Shown: positions 9,513 through 21,194 of the stretch, one piece after another | How positions within the stretch are numbered: position 1 is the stretch's first letter | Layout of the letters: each line of letters starts with the position of its first letter | Assembly: GCA_024685975.1 (NCBI GenBank) | Contig: JAIBDZ010000009.1 | Coordinates: forward strand, 1-64,000 | Direction: 5' to 3' | From: Piscirickettsiaceae bacterium | Lineage (GTDB): Bacteria; Pseudomonadota; Gammaproteobacteria; Nitrosococcales; Methylophagaceae | Length of the DNA: 64,000 nt | Notes under the pieces: generated by a model | Told to the model about the DNA's origin: nothing | What the model saw: the letters and a program-made list of their open reading frames with translations, nothing else | Databases searched by the model: none | Program-made: the position numbers and the translations under genes

Positions 9513-11069
9513 TCAAAGCTCACTTTCATGATGAATGATAGGTTTGAGCAAAGTGCGAAACTGAATGCCGACCAGTCTTAATAAGATGAAATAAACCACA
9601 ACGGCAGCGGCAATGATGCCTAGCAATAAGCTGGCTCGTTGCCAAGCTGTTGAGGCTAGCCAAACAGCTGTTTCTGGTGTGAGCCACCACAATATACTTA
9701 ATAGGGCGATATTAGGTAATAACAACTGTAGTGTGAAGCGAGCCCATCCCGGATTAGGGAGGTAGATATCGGTTTTTCTTAAGCCTCGATATAATAAAAA
9801 GGCGTTTAAGCCTGCCGATAGAGCCGTCGCAAGAGCAAGCCCGACATGGGCAAATTGCATCATTAAAATAATATTCAATCCCATATTAACAACCATCGCA
9901 ATAATGCCAATTTTGACAGGGGTTTTGGTGTCTTGTCGGGCGTAGTAACCTGGCGCTAAGACTTTAATAAAGACAAAAGGTAATAACCCTAGGCCATAAG
10001 CCATTAAACTCAATGAAGCTTGATAGGCATGCTCTGCTTCAAACGCGCCATATTGAAATAAGCTGATCAATAAAGGTTCGGCTAGAAAAATTAAGCCGAT
10101 AGCGGCCGGTGTGGCAATAATAAAGACCCAACGTAACGCCCAATCTAAGATCTGCGAAAATGCAGCGGTGGATGCCGTCGCATGCTGTTTTGATAAGCTG
10201 GGTAAGATGACGGTGGCTAATGCGATGCCAAACACCCCTAACGGGAATTCGACTAATCTATCTGAGTAATACAACCAAGAAATACTGCCGGTCACTAAAA
10301 AGGAGGCCAGTATTGTGTCGAGCAATAAATTGATTTGAGAAACAGAGACCCCAAACATGGCGGGTAACATCAATTTAAAAATCTTTTTCACACCAGGGCT
10401 ATCCGGCCGCCATCGTGGTCGAGGAAGTTGCTTCATTCCGATTAAAAATGGAATCTGGAAAAGGAGTTGTATCAAGCCACCAATAAAAACGCCCCATGCT
10501 AAGGCAGTGACAGGTTGCTCAAATTCGGGCGATAACCAAATAGCAGCACTAATTAAACTTAAGTTTAAGAAAACGGGCGTAAACGCCGGCACTGCAAAAC
10601 GGCCAAAGCTATTTAAGATTGATCCAGCTAAAGCAGTTAAAGAAATAAAAAATAAATAAGGGAAGGTGATCGTTAATAAATCGCCAGCCAAACTGAGCTT
10701 GTCAGGTTCATCAATAAAACCAGGCGCAAAAACCATAATGATAATGGGCGCACTAATGACACCAATGGCTGTAATAATGAATAAAATTCCGGCCAAAGTG
10801 CCACTGGTACAGGCAATAAGATCTTTGAGATCCATATCGCTACGCTCACGATATTCTGCTAAGACAGGAATAAATGCCTGTGAAAAAGCCCCTTCGGCAA
10901 ACAAACGTCGTAAAAAATTAGGGATTTTAAACGCAACAAAAAAGACATCGGTTCCCATGCCAGCACCAAAAAAACGGGCAATCACGATATCTCGAACAAA
11001 CCCTAAGATTCGAGATAAAAATGTCATCATGCTGACGATGGCAGTTGATTTAAAGAGTTTTTCACTCAT
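9513..11069 (-). CDS. murJ: Lipid II flippase MurJ
   Basis: A 518-residue polytopic inner-membrane protein of the MviN/MurJ family, which moves the peptidoglycan precursor lipid II to the periplasmic side. The N-terminus carries the family pattern SRILGFVRD...ARFFG, followed by about 14 hydrophobic segments. The length matches MurJ from other gammaproteobacteria. It stands alone, divergent from the SCO1-like gene with about 60 bases between starts. Confidence 0.95.
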   Translation of the reverse strand: MSEKLFKSTAIVSMMTFLSRILGFVRDIVIARFFGAGMGTDVFFVAFKIPNFLRRLFAEGAFSQAFIPVLAEYRERSDMDLKDLIACTSGTLAGILFIITAIGVISAPIIIMVFAPGFIDEPDKLSLAGDLLTITFPYLFFISLTALAGSILNSFGRFAVPAFTPVFLNLSLISAAIWLSPEFEQPVTALAWGVFIGGLIQLLFQIPFLIGMKQLPRPRWRPDSPGVKKIFKLMLPAMFGVSVSQINLLLDTILASFLVTGSISWLYYSDRLVEFPLGVFGIALATVILPSLSKQHATASTAAFSQILDWALRWVFIIATPAAIGLIFLAEPLLISLFQYGAFEAEHAYQASLSLMAYGLGLLPFVFIKVLAPGYYARQDTKTPVKIGIIAMVVNMGLNIILMMQFAHVGLALATALSAGLNAFLLYRGLRKTDIYLPNPGWARFTLQLLLPNIALLSILWWLTPETAVWLASTAWQRASLLLGIIAAAVVVYFILLRLVGIQFRTLLKPIIHHESEL

Positions 11070-11130
11070 AGTGGCATACTTTGCTTAAATGTTAGGATGG
11101 TGACTTTAAACTCACCCATTTGATATTGCG

Positions 11131-11784
11131 ATGCTGAAATATTGTCAGGGCCTTAATTCTAAGTGTTTTTTATTGGCATATCTTATTGCTGTTGGTTTTT
11201 TGTTGACTTTTTGGTTTAACAAAGTCGGTTTGGATTACACTGAATCTCGTATTATTCCAGATAATTTAAAGCCTTATCTCACCTCTCCTCCAAGACCAAT
11301 TGATATTGATGTTGGTGCTCATAACGATAAGTTAGCACTTACTTCACTTGTTTCTAAGTCACAATGGCAACTTGTTTATTTTACCCACTCAAACTGCTTC
11401 CCATTCTGCGATCAGACCTTAAGAAAATTATCGCAATTTCAATCTGCTTTTGAGGCCTCTGATGTCATAACTGCGATAATTGATATCGATACGGAAGCCG
11501 GATCACAAGATCAGTTATCGATAGAGTTGGCGCGAAGAGGGTATGACTTTACCGTTTACGATGACAATAATGAACAGGTGATTGATACGCTTACCCGTCA
11601 GGTTGGTGCTTTGTTTCTAAGAACAGATTTTGATGATGGCCAATACAAGATCGAGCAAAAGCATGATGTGTTTTTAATCGATCCTAAAAATCGTGTTTAT
11701 GCCATGTTTGATGAAAATACCTCTTTCAAAACGATTCAACATAGTTTCGTTATGATGAGACAATTTTATGCAAAAACGGAATAA
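11131..11784 (+). CDS. SCO1/SenC-like membrane-anchored thioredoxin-fold protein
   Basis: The 217-residue protein has one N-terminal membrane segment (about 13-30) and a periplasmic thioredoxin-like domain. It contains a CxxxC pair in HSNCFPFCDQ and a downstream His in KHDVFLIDP, the positions of the copper ligands in SCO1/SenC proteins. Those proteins deliver copper to cytochrome oxidase CuA or manage thiols. The motif differs from the usual CPDVCP. No cytochrome oxidase gene is near. The family is likely; the client is unknown. Confidence 0.72.
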   Translation: MLKYCQGLNSKCFLLAYLIAVGFLLTFWFNKVGLDYTESRIIPDNLKPYLTSPPRPIDIDVGAHNDKLALTSLVSKSQWQLVYFTHSNCFPFCDQTLRKLSQFQSAFEASDVITAIIDIDTEAGSQDQLSIELARRGYDFTVYDDNNEQVIDTLTRQVGALFLRTDFDDGQYKIEQKHDVFLIDPKNRVYAMFDENTSFKTIQHSFVMMRQFYAKTE

Positions 11785-11786
11785 AC

Positions 11787-12686
11787 TTATCTCAGTGCAT
11801 CGGCAAAGTGTTCTGACAATAAATCAATCACCGTTGTCGAACGGTAGCTCGAACGCCAAACCAAACCTAACTCTCTGACCGGTTTCTTTTTCGCTAATAA
11901 GGGTAATAACGTAATATCGGCATGTGTGACCATATCGGAGCTGATGGCCATTTCTGGAATTAAGGTGACACCTAAGCCGCCTGCGACCATTTCAATCAAT
12001 GTATACAAGCTTGTTCCTTGCATGCTGGTACGCTGACTACTGGCTGGTAACTGGCACGCGCTTAATGCATGCTCTCGTAAACAATGTCCTTCTGTTAATA
12101 ACAGTAATTCATTAACAGGCAGCTGCGATGCATCTAATGCCTCGCTGTTGGCGAGAGGGTGATTTTTCGGTAAGGCAACCCAAAATGTTTCTTCGGCAAA
12201 GATTTGATGTGCCAAGTGACCAATATCGAACGGAAATGCCATGATGGCTAAATCGATATCGCCTTCATTTAATTGTTTGACTAAGCGTTCGGATTGCTCT
12301 TCGATCAAGACAAATTCTAGCTGCGGTAATTGTTGTCTAATATTGCGTAACGATTTTGGTAATAAGAAAGGGCTAATACTGGGGATCACGCCAATCCTTA
12401 ATCGGCCTGATAAAGGATTGGTTTCTTGTTGTGCGACCTCAACCAAATCGGCAGATAAAGATAAAATATGTTGTGCGCGCTCGGCTATTTCTTTCCCTAA
12501 TGCGGTGACAAGGACTTTTCTATTCGTTCTCTCTAATAACGGAGCCCCTAATAAGGTTTCGAGATCTTGTATACCTGCGCTCAAGGTGGATTGGGTGACA
12601 AAGCATTGCTCTGCAGCACGACCAAAGTGCTTTAATGACACAACGGCAGTTAAATAACGAAGTTGTCGTAATGTAGGCAAGCTCAT
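11787..12686 (-). CDS. oxyR: OxyR-type LysR-family transcriptional regulator
   Basis: The 299-residue protein has an N-terminal winged helix (about 5-65) and a LysR effector domain. It has the redox signature EGHCLREHALSAC, in which the two cysteines match the peroxide-sensing disulfide pair of Escherichia OxyR. It is therefore probably the hydrogen peroxide sensor that switches on antioxidant genes. No catalase or ahpCF gene is adjacent. It is divergent from recF, about 165 bases apart. Confidence 0.85.
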   Translation of the reverse strand: MSLPTLRQLRYLTAVVSLKHFGRAAEQCFVTQSTLSAGIQDLETLLGAPLLERTNRKVLVTALGKEIAERAQHILSLSADLVEVAQQETNPLSGRLRIGVIPSISPFLLPKSLRNIRQQLPQLEFVLIEEQSERLVKQLNEGDIDLAIMAFPFDIGHLAHQIFAEETFWVALPKNHPLANSEALDASQLPVNELLLLTEGHCLREHALSACQLPASSQRTSMQGTSLYTLIEMVAGGLGVTLIPEMAISSDMVTHADITLLPLLAKKKPVRELGLVWRSSYRSTTVIDLLSEHFADALR

Positions 12687-12851
12687 AATCGTAAATTCCG
12701 TTCAAATTTGATATAATAAAACATTATATGAATGATGATAACCTTTTGACTTATTTTGTCAATGTTAAATAAGTGTTTGAAATGAAAACTTTATTTGAGG
12801 TTCATTTTCCAGTAAAGTGACAGTCTTATTTGTTAAAAGTCGATAAAAATA

Positions 12852-13925
12852 GTGCTTGCGCAGATCCTTATTAAGCAGTTACGCAATATTTCATCTATGA
12901 GCTTGCAACCGCACAATAAAATGAATTTATTGTTAGGGGATAATGGTGCTGGTAAAACAACAATTTTAGAAGCCATTCATTTATTAAGTTTAGCTCGCTC
13001 ATTTCGCACTAGAACATTAAAACAATTGATCCAGTTTCAATGCGATCACTATCAAATTGTTGCCAAAACTACAGAACACCAAACGCCGATTGGTCTGCAA
13101 TATGATCAAAAGTCTGGGCTTACTATTCGTTTAAACAATGCACCCCTTAAAAAACGATCTGATCTTGCCCAAGAATTACCGCTACAATTTATTCCTGCTA
13201 ATAGTCACCAGTTTTTTGAGAATGGCCCAAAATATCGCCGCCAATTATTAGATTGGGGTTTGTTTCACGTGGAACCGAATTTCAATTTTCACTGGCAATC
13301 TTATAAAAAAATTGTTCAACAGCGTAATAGTGCACTCAAACAAAAAAAACAAGATAAAGAAATTCAATTGTGGGATGCACATTTAATTTTACACGGTAAT
13401 CAAATTCATCAATTTCGATTAAACCGTTTAACAACATTATTATCGGCATTTAATGACATCTTTCCGAGAATTTGTCAGGACTTTGGTCAAGTAGATTTCA
13501 AACTGAAATATCGCCCAGGTTGGCCAAAAGAGATAACTTTAGAAGAAATATTATCATCATCATTTGAACGAGATAAACAACTCGGTTATACCAAATCAGG
13601 TATACATGCAGCAGATTGGTCATTTAGATTTGACGATTATGAACCAAACGATATTTTTTCTCGTGGTCAACAAAAGCTGTTTTTTATTGCATTATGTATG
13701 GCGCAAATTAAAACAACGCAACAGGCTAGGGCAAGCAGTATTTTGTTAATAGATGACCTTAGTTCAGAATTGGATAAAGCACATCAGCAAAAAGTGTTAA
13801 CAGAATTGTTAACCTTAAATGTACAAACGTATATTACAAGTACCAATGAATCACTTGTCGAATTATTTAAAAAACAAGATTTATATCATGCGTTCCACGT
13901 GAAACAAGGAGAAATAGTCGCATGA
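12852..13925 (+). CDS. recF: DNA replication and repair protein RecF
   Basis: The 357-residue SMC-like ATPase binds DNA ends and gaps with RecO and RecR. Walker A is GDNGAGKT near residue 30; the C-terminal signature and Walker B appear as SRGQQK and ILLIDDLSSELD. The start is a GTG with weak ribosome-site support, chosen because its N-terminus aligns with other RecF proteins. gyrB follows about 90 bases later. The usual upstream genes dnaA and dnaN are absent; an OxyR-type gene occupies that place. Confidence 0.93.
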   Translation: MLAQILIKQLRNISSMSLQPHNKMNLLLGDNGAGKTTILEAIHLLSLARSFRTRTLKQLIQFQCDHYQIVAKTTEHQTPIGLQYDQKSGLTIRLNNAPLKKRSDLAQELPLQFIPANSHQFFENGPKYRRQLLDWGLFHVEPNFNFHWQSYKKIVQQRNSALKQKKQDKEIQLWDAHLILHGNQIHQFRLNRLTTLLSAFNDIFPRICQDFGQVDFKLKYRPGWPKEITLEEILSSSFERDKQLGYTKSGIHAADWSFRFDDYEPNDIFSRGQQKLFFIALCMAQIKTTQQARASSILLIDDLSSELDKAHQQKVLTELLTLNVQTYITSTNESLVELFKKQDLYHAFHVKQGEIVA

Positions 13926-13994
13926 TATGAACGGCCTACTATCAAGAATGATAGATAAGGAGTAAAATAGCTGATCAAGTTCAAATTTGTTTAA

Positions 13995-16427
<2,433 letters not shown>

Positions 16428-16445
16428 TAGTGAGAAAACAGCTAT

Positions 16446-16475
16446 AAAAAAAGGCCCTTAATTGGGCCTTTTTTA
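16446..16475. terminator. Bidirectional rho-independent terminator, gyrB / ndh
   Basis: A-tract, then AAGGCCC, a TTAATT loop and GGGCCTTTTTT. Because the stem is flanked by A-tract and T-tract, it can stop transcription of gyrB and of the convergent NADH dehydrogenase gene. Confidence 0.9.
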
Positions 16476-16500
16476 TAAGTGACATTGTTAAAGAGTTTGA

Positions 16501-17820
16501 TTAATGTAACTTGATTTTAGGGTGTACGCTACGTCTAAATAAATGTGATAGCGACAACATGCCGACACGGAAAAAGCCAAATAAGGCGACTTGATGCATT
16601 TTGTATAAAGATAAATACATCACTCGAGCAAATAACCCTTCAATCATTAAGCTTCCTTTGGACAGGTTGCCCATCATATTACCTACCGTACTATATTTTC
16701 CTAGAGACACTAAAGAGCCATGGTCATGGTAATGGTACTCAGGAGCGGCTTTGCCTGCCATGCGTTTCTTGATGGATTTATAGGTCAATGACGCCATTTG
16801 GTGAGCCGCTTGTGCTCGCGGGGGTACATTACCTTCATGGCCAACCCAAGGGCAAGCTGCGCAGTCACCGATAGCATAAATATCATCATCGGTGACACTT
16901 TGTAAGGTTTGCTTGACTTCAATTTGATTAATATTATTGGTCGCAAGCCCAAGTTGGGATAAAAATAATGGCGCTTTAATACCCGCTGCCCAGACTTTAA
17001 TGGCAGCAGAAATCGTTTTACCACTTTCTGTTTTGATATCGTCTTCGGTGATTTCAATAACACGTTCATTCGTTAGGACGCTGACGCCTAGCTTATCTAA
17101 TTCAACTTCGGTCGCTTTAGATAGTTTTGCTGGCAAGCCTGGCAATAATCTATCGGCCGCTTCAATAATGCTGATTTTAATCTCAGCGGGTTTCACTTCA
17201 TCTAAACCATAAGCTGATAGAAGGTGAGATACTTCATGCAATTGCGCACTCAATTCGACACCTGTTGCTCCAGCGCCAACGATCGCAACATCGAGTTGTC
17301 CTTGGTCGATTGGGCGACCTTGGGTGTGTGCACGGACATAAGCTTCAAGTAACTGACCATGGAAGCTTTCCGCTTGGCTTGTTGTATCTAAAAACAAACA
17401 ATGTTCTGCGACGCCTTTGATACCAAAATCGTGGCTAATACTGCCAACTGCAATCACTAGATAATCGTAATCGAATGTACGACGAGGAATGATTTCATCT
17501 CCTTCGGCATTTAACGTAGGGGCCAAAGAAATCGTTTTGTTGTCACGATCTAATTGATCCATTCGTCCTAAGCGAAAGCGAAAGCCACTATGTGATGCTT
17601 GACTTAAATATTCAATTTCATCTTGGTGCGAGTCTAATGTACCGGCAGCGACTTCATGTAATAACGGTTTCCAGATGTGAGTTTGGGTATTATCAACTAA
17701 TGTGACTTGTGCTTTGCCACGTTTGCCGAGTTTACGACCTAACTTTGTCACTAACTCTAATCCGCCAGCACCACCGCCGACGACAATAATTTTAGGGATA
17801 GCTTGTGTGTTTAATGACAT
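16501..17820 (-). CDS. ndh: Type II NADH:quinone dehydrogenase
   Basis: The 439-residue FAD enzyme has two dinucleotide-binding motifs, GGGAGGLELVTKLG near the N-terminus and GAGATGVELSAQL near residue 180, plus AIGDCAACP in the FAD region and an amphipathic C-terminus for membrane attachment. It oxidises NADH and reduces quinone without pumping protons. It is divergent from the H4MPT-associated operon. Sulfide:quinone oxidoreductase is a relative, but the length and the C-terminal segment fit NDH-2. Confidence 0.9.
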   Translation of the reverse strand: MSLNTQAIPKIIVVGGGAGGLELVTKLGRKLGKRGKAQVTLVDNTQTHIWKPLLHEVAAGTLDSHQDEIEYLSQASHSGFRFRLGRMDQLDRDNKTISLAPTLNAEGDEIIPRRTFDYDYLVIAVGSISHDFGIKGVAEHCLFLDTTSQAESFHGQLLEAYVRAHTQGRPIDQGQLDVAIVGAGATGVELSAQLHEVSHLLSAYGLDEVKPAEIKISIIEAADRLLPGLPAKLSKATEVELDKLGVSVLTNERVIEITEDDIKTESGKTISAAIKVWAAGIKAPLFLSQLGLATNNINQIEVKQTLQSVTDDDIYAIGDCAACPWVGHEGNVPPRAQAAHQMASLTYKSIKKRMAGKAAPEYHYHDHGSLVSLGKYSTVGNMMGNLSKGSLMIEGLFARVMYLSLYKMHQVALFGFFRVGMLSLSHLFRRSVHPKIKLH

Positions 17821-17858
17821 CGTGGCGCTCCATTATAAAAAGGGTGTACTAGTAATTC

Positions 17859-17866
17859 TACGTATA
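17859..17866 (+). promoter_or_regulatory. TACGTATA element upstream of the H4MPT gene block
   Basis: The sequence reads TACGTATAAAGAG, 90 bases before the flavoprotein start and in the same orientation. It is identical over eight bases to the elements before the norD-like, alkB2 and lexA genes. TATAAA may be a -10 element. Confidence 0.35.
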
Positions 17867-17955
17867 AAGAGAGATAAAAACCATCATAATTTTTGTCTCA
17901 ACCTAAAGAGTCTGTCAAACTTAGCAGTTAAATTACAATAAGGTATCATTAAATC

Positions 17956-18501
17956 ATGCAAGCGAAACCAGAAAAACCAAGGCTAGCATGGGCGGTGACA
18001 GGCTCTGGACATTATCTTGAAGAATGCCTTGATATCGTCCGTGATCTCGATGACGTTGATATTTTTTATAGTCGCGCAGGAGAAGAAGTCGTTCGAATGT
18101 ATGGCCATGATCCTAAAGAAGTGACGCCCTCAGGCCGCGTCTACCGTGACAGAGCAGCTAGTTCTCCACCAGTTGGCTTATTTTATCGTGGTGATTATCA
18201 TACGTTAGTTGTGGCACCTGCGACCTCAAATACCGTGGCGAAGATGGTATTAGGCTTTTCCGATACTTTGGTCACAAATATTTATGCGCAAGCAGGGAAA
18301 TGCCGTATTCCCAGTATTGTATTGGCGTGTGATACTGAGCCTGAAATGGATACGCCAGCGCCAGATCGTATTGTTAAAGTGTGGCCACGAGAAGTGGATT
18401 TAGCGCATACCCATAAATTACGTTCATATGAGGCGACAACCGTTGTTGAAAACCCGGATAAATTGCTGGCTGCCTTAACTGCTCGCTTAAAAGAGATATA
18501 A
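17956..18501 (+). CDS. Archaeal-type flavoprotein, putative dihydromethanopterin reductase (DmrB/AfpA-like)
   Basis: The 181-residue protein has a Rossmann-like flavoprotein domain with WAVTGSGHYL at the N-terminus and VVAPATSNTVAKM in the middle, as in the HFCD/AfpA flavoproteins. Members of this group reduce dihydromethanopterin to H4MPT in methylotrophs and archaea, or have related electron-transfer roles. It is the first gene of a four-gene run in which all the others belong to H4MPT-associated families, so a role in making that C1 carrier is likely. The exact reaction is inferred. Confidence 0.78.
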   Translation: MQAKPEKPRLAWAVTGSGHYLEECLDIVRDLDDVDIFYSRAGEEVVRMYGHDPKEVTPSGRVYRDRAASSPPVGLFYRGDYHTLVVAPATSNTVAKMVLGFSDTLVTNIYAQAGKCRIPSIVLACDTEPEMDTPAPDRIVKVWPREVDLAHTHKLRSYEATTVVENPDKLLAALTARLKEI

Positions 18502-18507
18502 CACGTA

Positions 18508-19920
18508 ATGCCCGATAAGCTGTTACTGCTAACTGGTAAATTGGCGATGCCTAGCCTTCAAAAGGTCCTGGATGATATGGCGCCCTTACCATTTGAGTAC
18601 AGGATCCATGAACTGGGTTTATCGGTAGCAGCATTGATGACCGACAAAATGATCGCGCGCAGGTTAAAACCAGAACATTACCAAGATTGCCAGAAGATTA
18701 TGGTGCCCGGGCGATGCCGAGGCGATCTTGATGCTCTGAGCGAGCAGTTGGGCATTCCTGTTGTTCGCGGGCCAGAAGAAGTGAAAGATTTGCCATTGTA
18801 TTTCGGGCGAGCCAAAAAACAAGCAGATTTGAGCAAATATGATGTGGCTATTTTTGCTGAAATCGTCGATGCACCGGAACGAGATATTGCTGGTATCGTT
18901 GCCAGAGCAAACTATTATGGTGAAGCCGGCGCAGATGTGATTGATATTGGCTGTTTACCACAAGAAGCTTTTCCTCATATGGAAGAGGCTGTGGTGGCCT
19001 TACATGACGCGGGCTTTAAAGTCAGTGTGGATTCTTTAGAGTTAGATGATCTACGGCGGGCAGGTAAAGCCGGCGCCGATTATTTATTGAGCTTAACCGA
19101 GAAGACGTATCACTTAGCCGAAGAAACTGATGCTGTGCCTATTTTAGTGCCAGCAGAGCCCGGATCCCTAGCCTCTTTAGAGCGGGCGATGGAAGCGGTG
19201 GATAAAATCAATCGACCATTTATTGCCGATCCTATTTTAGACCCAATTCATTTCGGTTTAACCGCGTCCATTGTACGTTATTATGAATTGCGACAGCGTT
19301 ATCCAAACGTCGATATGATGATGGGAGTAGGTAATTTAACAGAGTTAACTGATGCGGATACCAGTGGCGTTAATGCCATGTTATTTGGCATGATTTCCGA
19401 GTTAGGTGTCAATCATGTTTTGGCGACAGAAGTGAGTCCCCATGCAAGACGGGCCATTAAAGAAGCAGATGTTGCACGTAGAATGATGTTTGCGGCGAAA
19501 CAAGAAAGCAGTTTGCCTCGGGATCTCACCAGTGATCTACTTGTTGCTCATGAACGACGCCCATTTCCCGATAATGAAGATGAAATTAAAGCATTGGCGA
19601 GCAATATTAAAGATCCTAACTATCGAATCAAAGTCGCAGAACAAGGCATCTATATGTTTAACCGCGATGGTTTGATGCAAGAGACGGATCCTTTTGCCTT
19701 TTATCCTCAATTGACGTTGAAAGAAGAAGATACTGGCCATGCTTTTTATTTGGGAGCAGAACTCGCTCGGGCTCAAATTGCATGGCAATTAGGAAAGCGA
19801 TATACCCAAGATGAAGAATTACAATGGGGATGTGCCACCCAAGCTGAAGAGGAAGACTTAACCCAGCAAAAAGAAGAAGGTACCACCATGACAACAGGAA
19901 AAAAATGTGGCACAGCTTAA
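18508..19920 (+). CDS. DUF6513 dihydropteroate synthase-like protein of H4MPT biosynthesis
   Basis: The 470-residue protein has an N-terminal DUF6513 region of about 130 residues. A TIM-barrel dihydropteroate-synthase-like domain follows, with GADVIDIGC and VSVDSLELDDL in place of the usual DHPS strands. In methylotrophs these genes sit with H4MPT synthesis genes and are thought to act in the step analogous to DHPS, joining the pterin to the arylamine moiety. It starts six bases after the flavoprotein stop and overlaps the next gene by 14 bases. The family and context are clear; the reaction is inferred. Confidence 0.8.
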   Translation: MPDKLLLLTGKLAMPSLQKVLDDMAPLPFEYRIHELGLSVAALMTDKMIARRLKPEHYQDCQKIMVPGRCRGDLDALSEQLGIPVVRGPEEVKDLPLYFGRAKKQADLSKYDVAIFAEIVDAPERDIAGIVARANYYGEAGADVIDIGCLPQEAFPHMEEAVVALHDAGFKVSVDSLELDDLRRAGKAGADYLLSLTEKTYHLAEETDAVPILVPAEPGSLASLERAMEAVDKINRPFIADPILDPIHFGLTASIVRYYELRQRYPNVDMMMGVGNLTELTDADTSGVNAMLFGMISELGVNHVLATEVSPHARRAIKEADVARRMMFAAKQESSLPRDLTSDLLVAHERRPFPDNEDEIKALASNIKDPNYRIKVAEQGIYMFNRDGLMQETDPFAFYPQLTLKEEDTGHAFYLGAELARAQIAWQLGKRYTQDEELQWGCATQAEEEDLTQQKEEGTTMTTGKKCGTA

Positions 19921-20491
19921 CGCTAAAATTCATGAAGTAATTGTGACAACGCTCTCCGAAACAGGGGAGCCACACTCAGCGCCAATGGGCGTGATGGAAC
20001 AAGACGGTACCATCATCATTCAACCCTTTAAACCTTCGGCGACGTATAATAATTTAAAGCGTCATCCTCAATGTACCGTGAATTTTACCGATGATGTGCG
20101 AGTGTTTGCAGGGGCATTAACTGGACACCGATCTTGGCCAACAAGTGCTTGCGAGGTGATAGAAGGGCGATACCTTTCCGATGCGTTGAGCCATATCGAG
20201 CTTGAACGACTGCATTTTGAAGATAATGATCCTAGGGCAAAGTTTGTAGGAAAAATTGTCAGTGACATCACGCATGCGCCTTTTAGAGGATTCAACCGGG
20301 CTCAAAGTGCCGTGATTGAAGCCGCTGTGTTGACCAGCAGACTGACAATGTTGCCTGCCGAAAAAATACAACAAGAAATGGCCTATCTACAGATCGCGAT
20401 TGATAAAACGGCCGGTGAACGAGAATTAGAAGCTTGGCAATGGTTGGTGGCGAAAATAACAGATGCAGGAATAGAGCTTAATAATGACTAA
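19907..20491 (+). CDS. DUF447-family flavin-binding split-barrel protein
   Basis: The 194-residue protein matches DUF447, a split-barrel family related to FMN-binding reductases and found in methanogens and H4MPT-using methylotrophs. The start is a GTG inside the end of the preceding gene, a 14-base overlap indicating coupled translation. The barrel region includes PHSAPMGV and CTVNFTDDVRVFAGAL. The biochemical role is undefined; the operon points to methanopterin synthesis or use. Confidence 0.75.
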   Translation: MAQLNAKIHEVIVTTLSETGEPHSAPMGVMEQDGTIIIQPFKPSATYNNLKRHPQCTVNFTDDVRVFAGALTGHRSWPTSACEVIEGRYLSDALSHIELERLHFEDNDPRAKFVGKIVSDITHAPFRGFNRAQSAVIEAAVLTSRLTMLPAEKIQQEMAYLQIAIDKTAGERELEAWQWLVAKITDAGIELNND

Positions 20492-21194
20492 ATGGTTAGC
20501 AAGCGTGCAATCGTTAGAAGAGGCTCAACTGCTATCGAGCGTACTTCCTGATATCTTAGATATGAAAAACCCGTCACAAGGCGCGCTAGGAGCTTTACCC
20601 GCTAATGTGGTGGGCGACATTGTGCATTGGGTGGCCAACCGTTGTGAAACCAGTGCGACGGTGGGTGATCTTCCAATGGACAGTGACATCATTATGTCGG
20701 CGATTCAAACCATGGCAGAAACCGGCGTCGATTATGTCAAAATTGGTTTATTTCCTTGTAAAGACTTGAATGGGTTATTGAACGAGATGACAGCGCCATT
20801 AACCGCATTGTCAACGCCAGTGATTGCAGTCATCTTTGCCGATAAAATGGCATTTGACCCTGAGCTATTATTGACATTGCATCAAGCTGGGTTTGCGGGT
20901 GTGATGGTCGATACCGCAACAAAAAACGGCCAGCATTTATGCCAACATTGGTCATTAACGCAACTCCATCAATTTACCAGCAAAGCGAAAGCGTTAGGAT
21001 TGCTAACAGGATTAGCGGGAGCATTACGCTATCAGGATATTGCATTATTAAAGGAAGTGAATGCCGATTATCTAGGCTTTCGCAGCGCTTTATGCCAACA
21101 ACAAAAAAGAACAAACCAGCTGACAGAAAACTTGGCTTGCCTTGTTCAACAAGCAATACAAACGGAAGATCAGACGCTAAAAAAAGCAATATGA
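20484..21194 (+). CDS. (5-formylfuran-3-yl)methyl phosphate synthase-like protein (MfnB/DUF556)
   Basis: The 236-residue TIM-barrel protein is of the MfnB family. In methanogens, MfnB makes the furan precursor of methanofuran from glyceraldehyde-3-phosphate; methylotrophs need a methanofuran analogue for the formyltransferase/hydrolase complex. Family patterns visible are SVQSLEEA at the start, DILDMKNPSQGALGAL, and YVKIGLF in the middle. The gene overlaps the DUF447 gene by eight bases and ends convergently within the LysE-type gene. The assignment is by family and operon. Confidence 0.82.
   Translation: MTKWLASVQSLEEAQLLSSVLPDILDMKNPSQGALGALPANVVGDIVHWVANRCETSATVGDLPMDSDIIMSAIQTMAETGVDYVKIGLFPCKDLNGLLNEMTAPLTALSTPVIAVIFADKMAFDPELLLTLHQAGFAGVMVDTATKNGQHLCQHWSLTQLHQFTSKAKALGLLTGLAGALRYQDIALLKEVNADYLGFRSALCQQQKRTNQLTENLACLVQQAIQTEDQTLKKAI

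Noticed and set aside
10357-11088. Two long plus-strand reading frames opposite murJ
   Set aside because: They are antisense shadows of a secure gene; composition and lack of start signals show no coding function.
12687-12851. Replication origin next to recF
   Set aside because: No DnaA-box cluster is visible and dnaA and dnaN are not adjacent.
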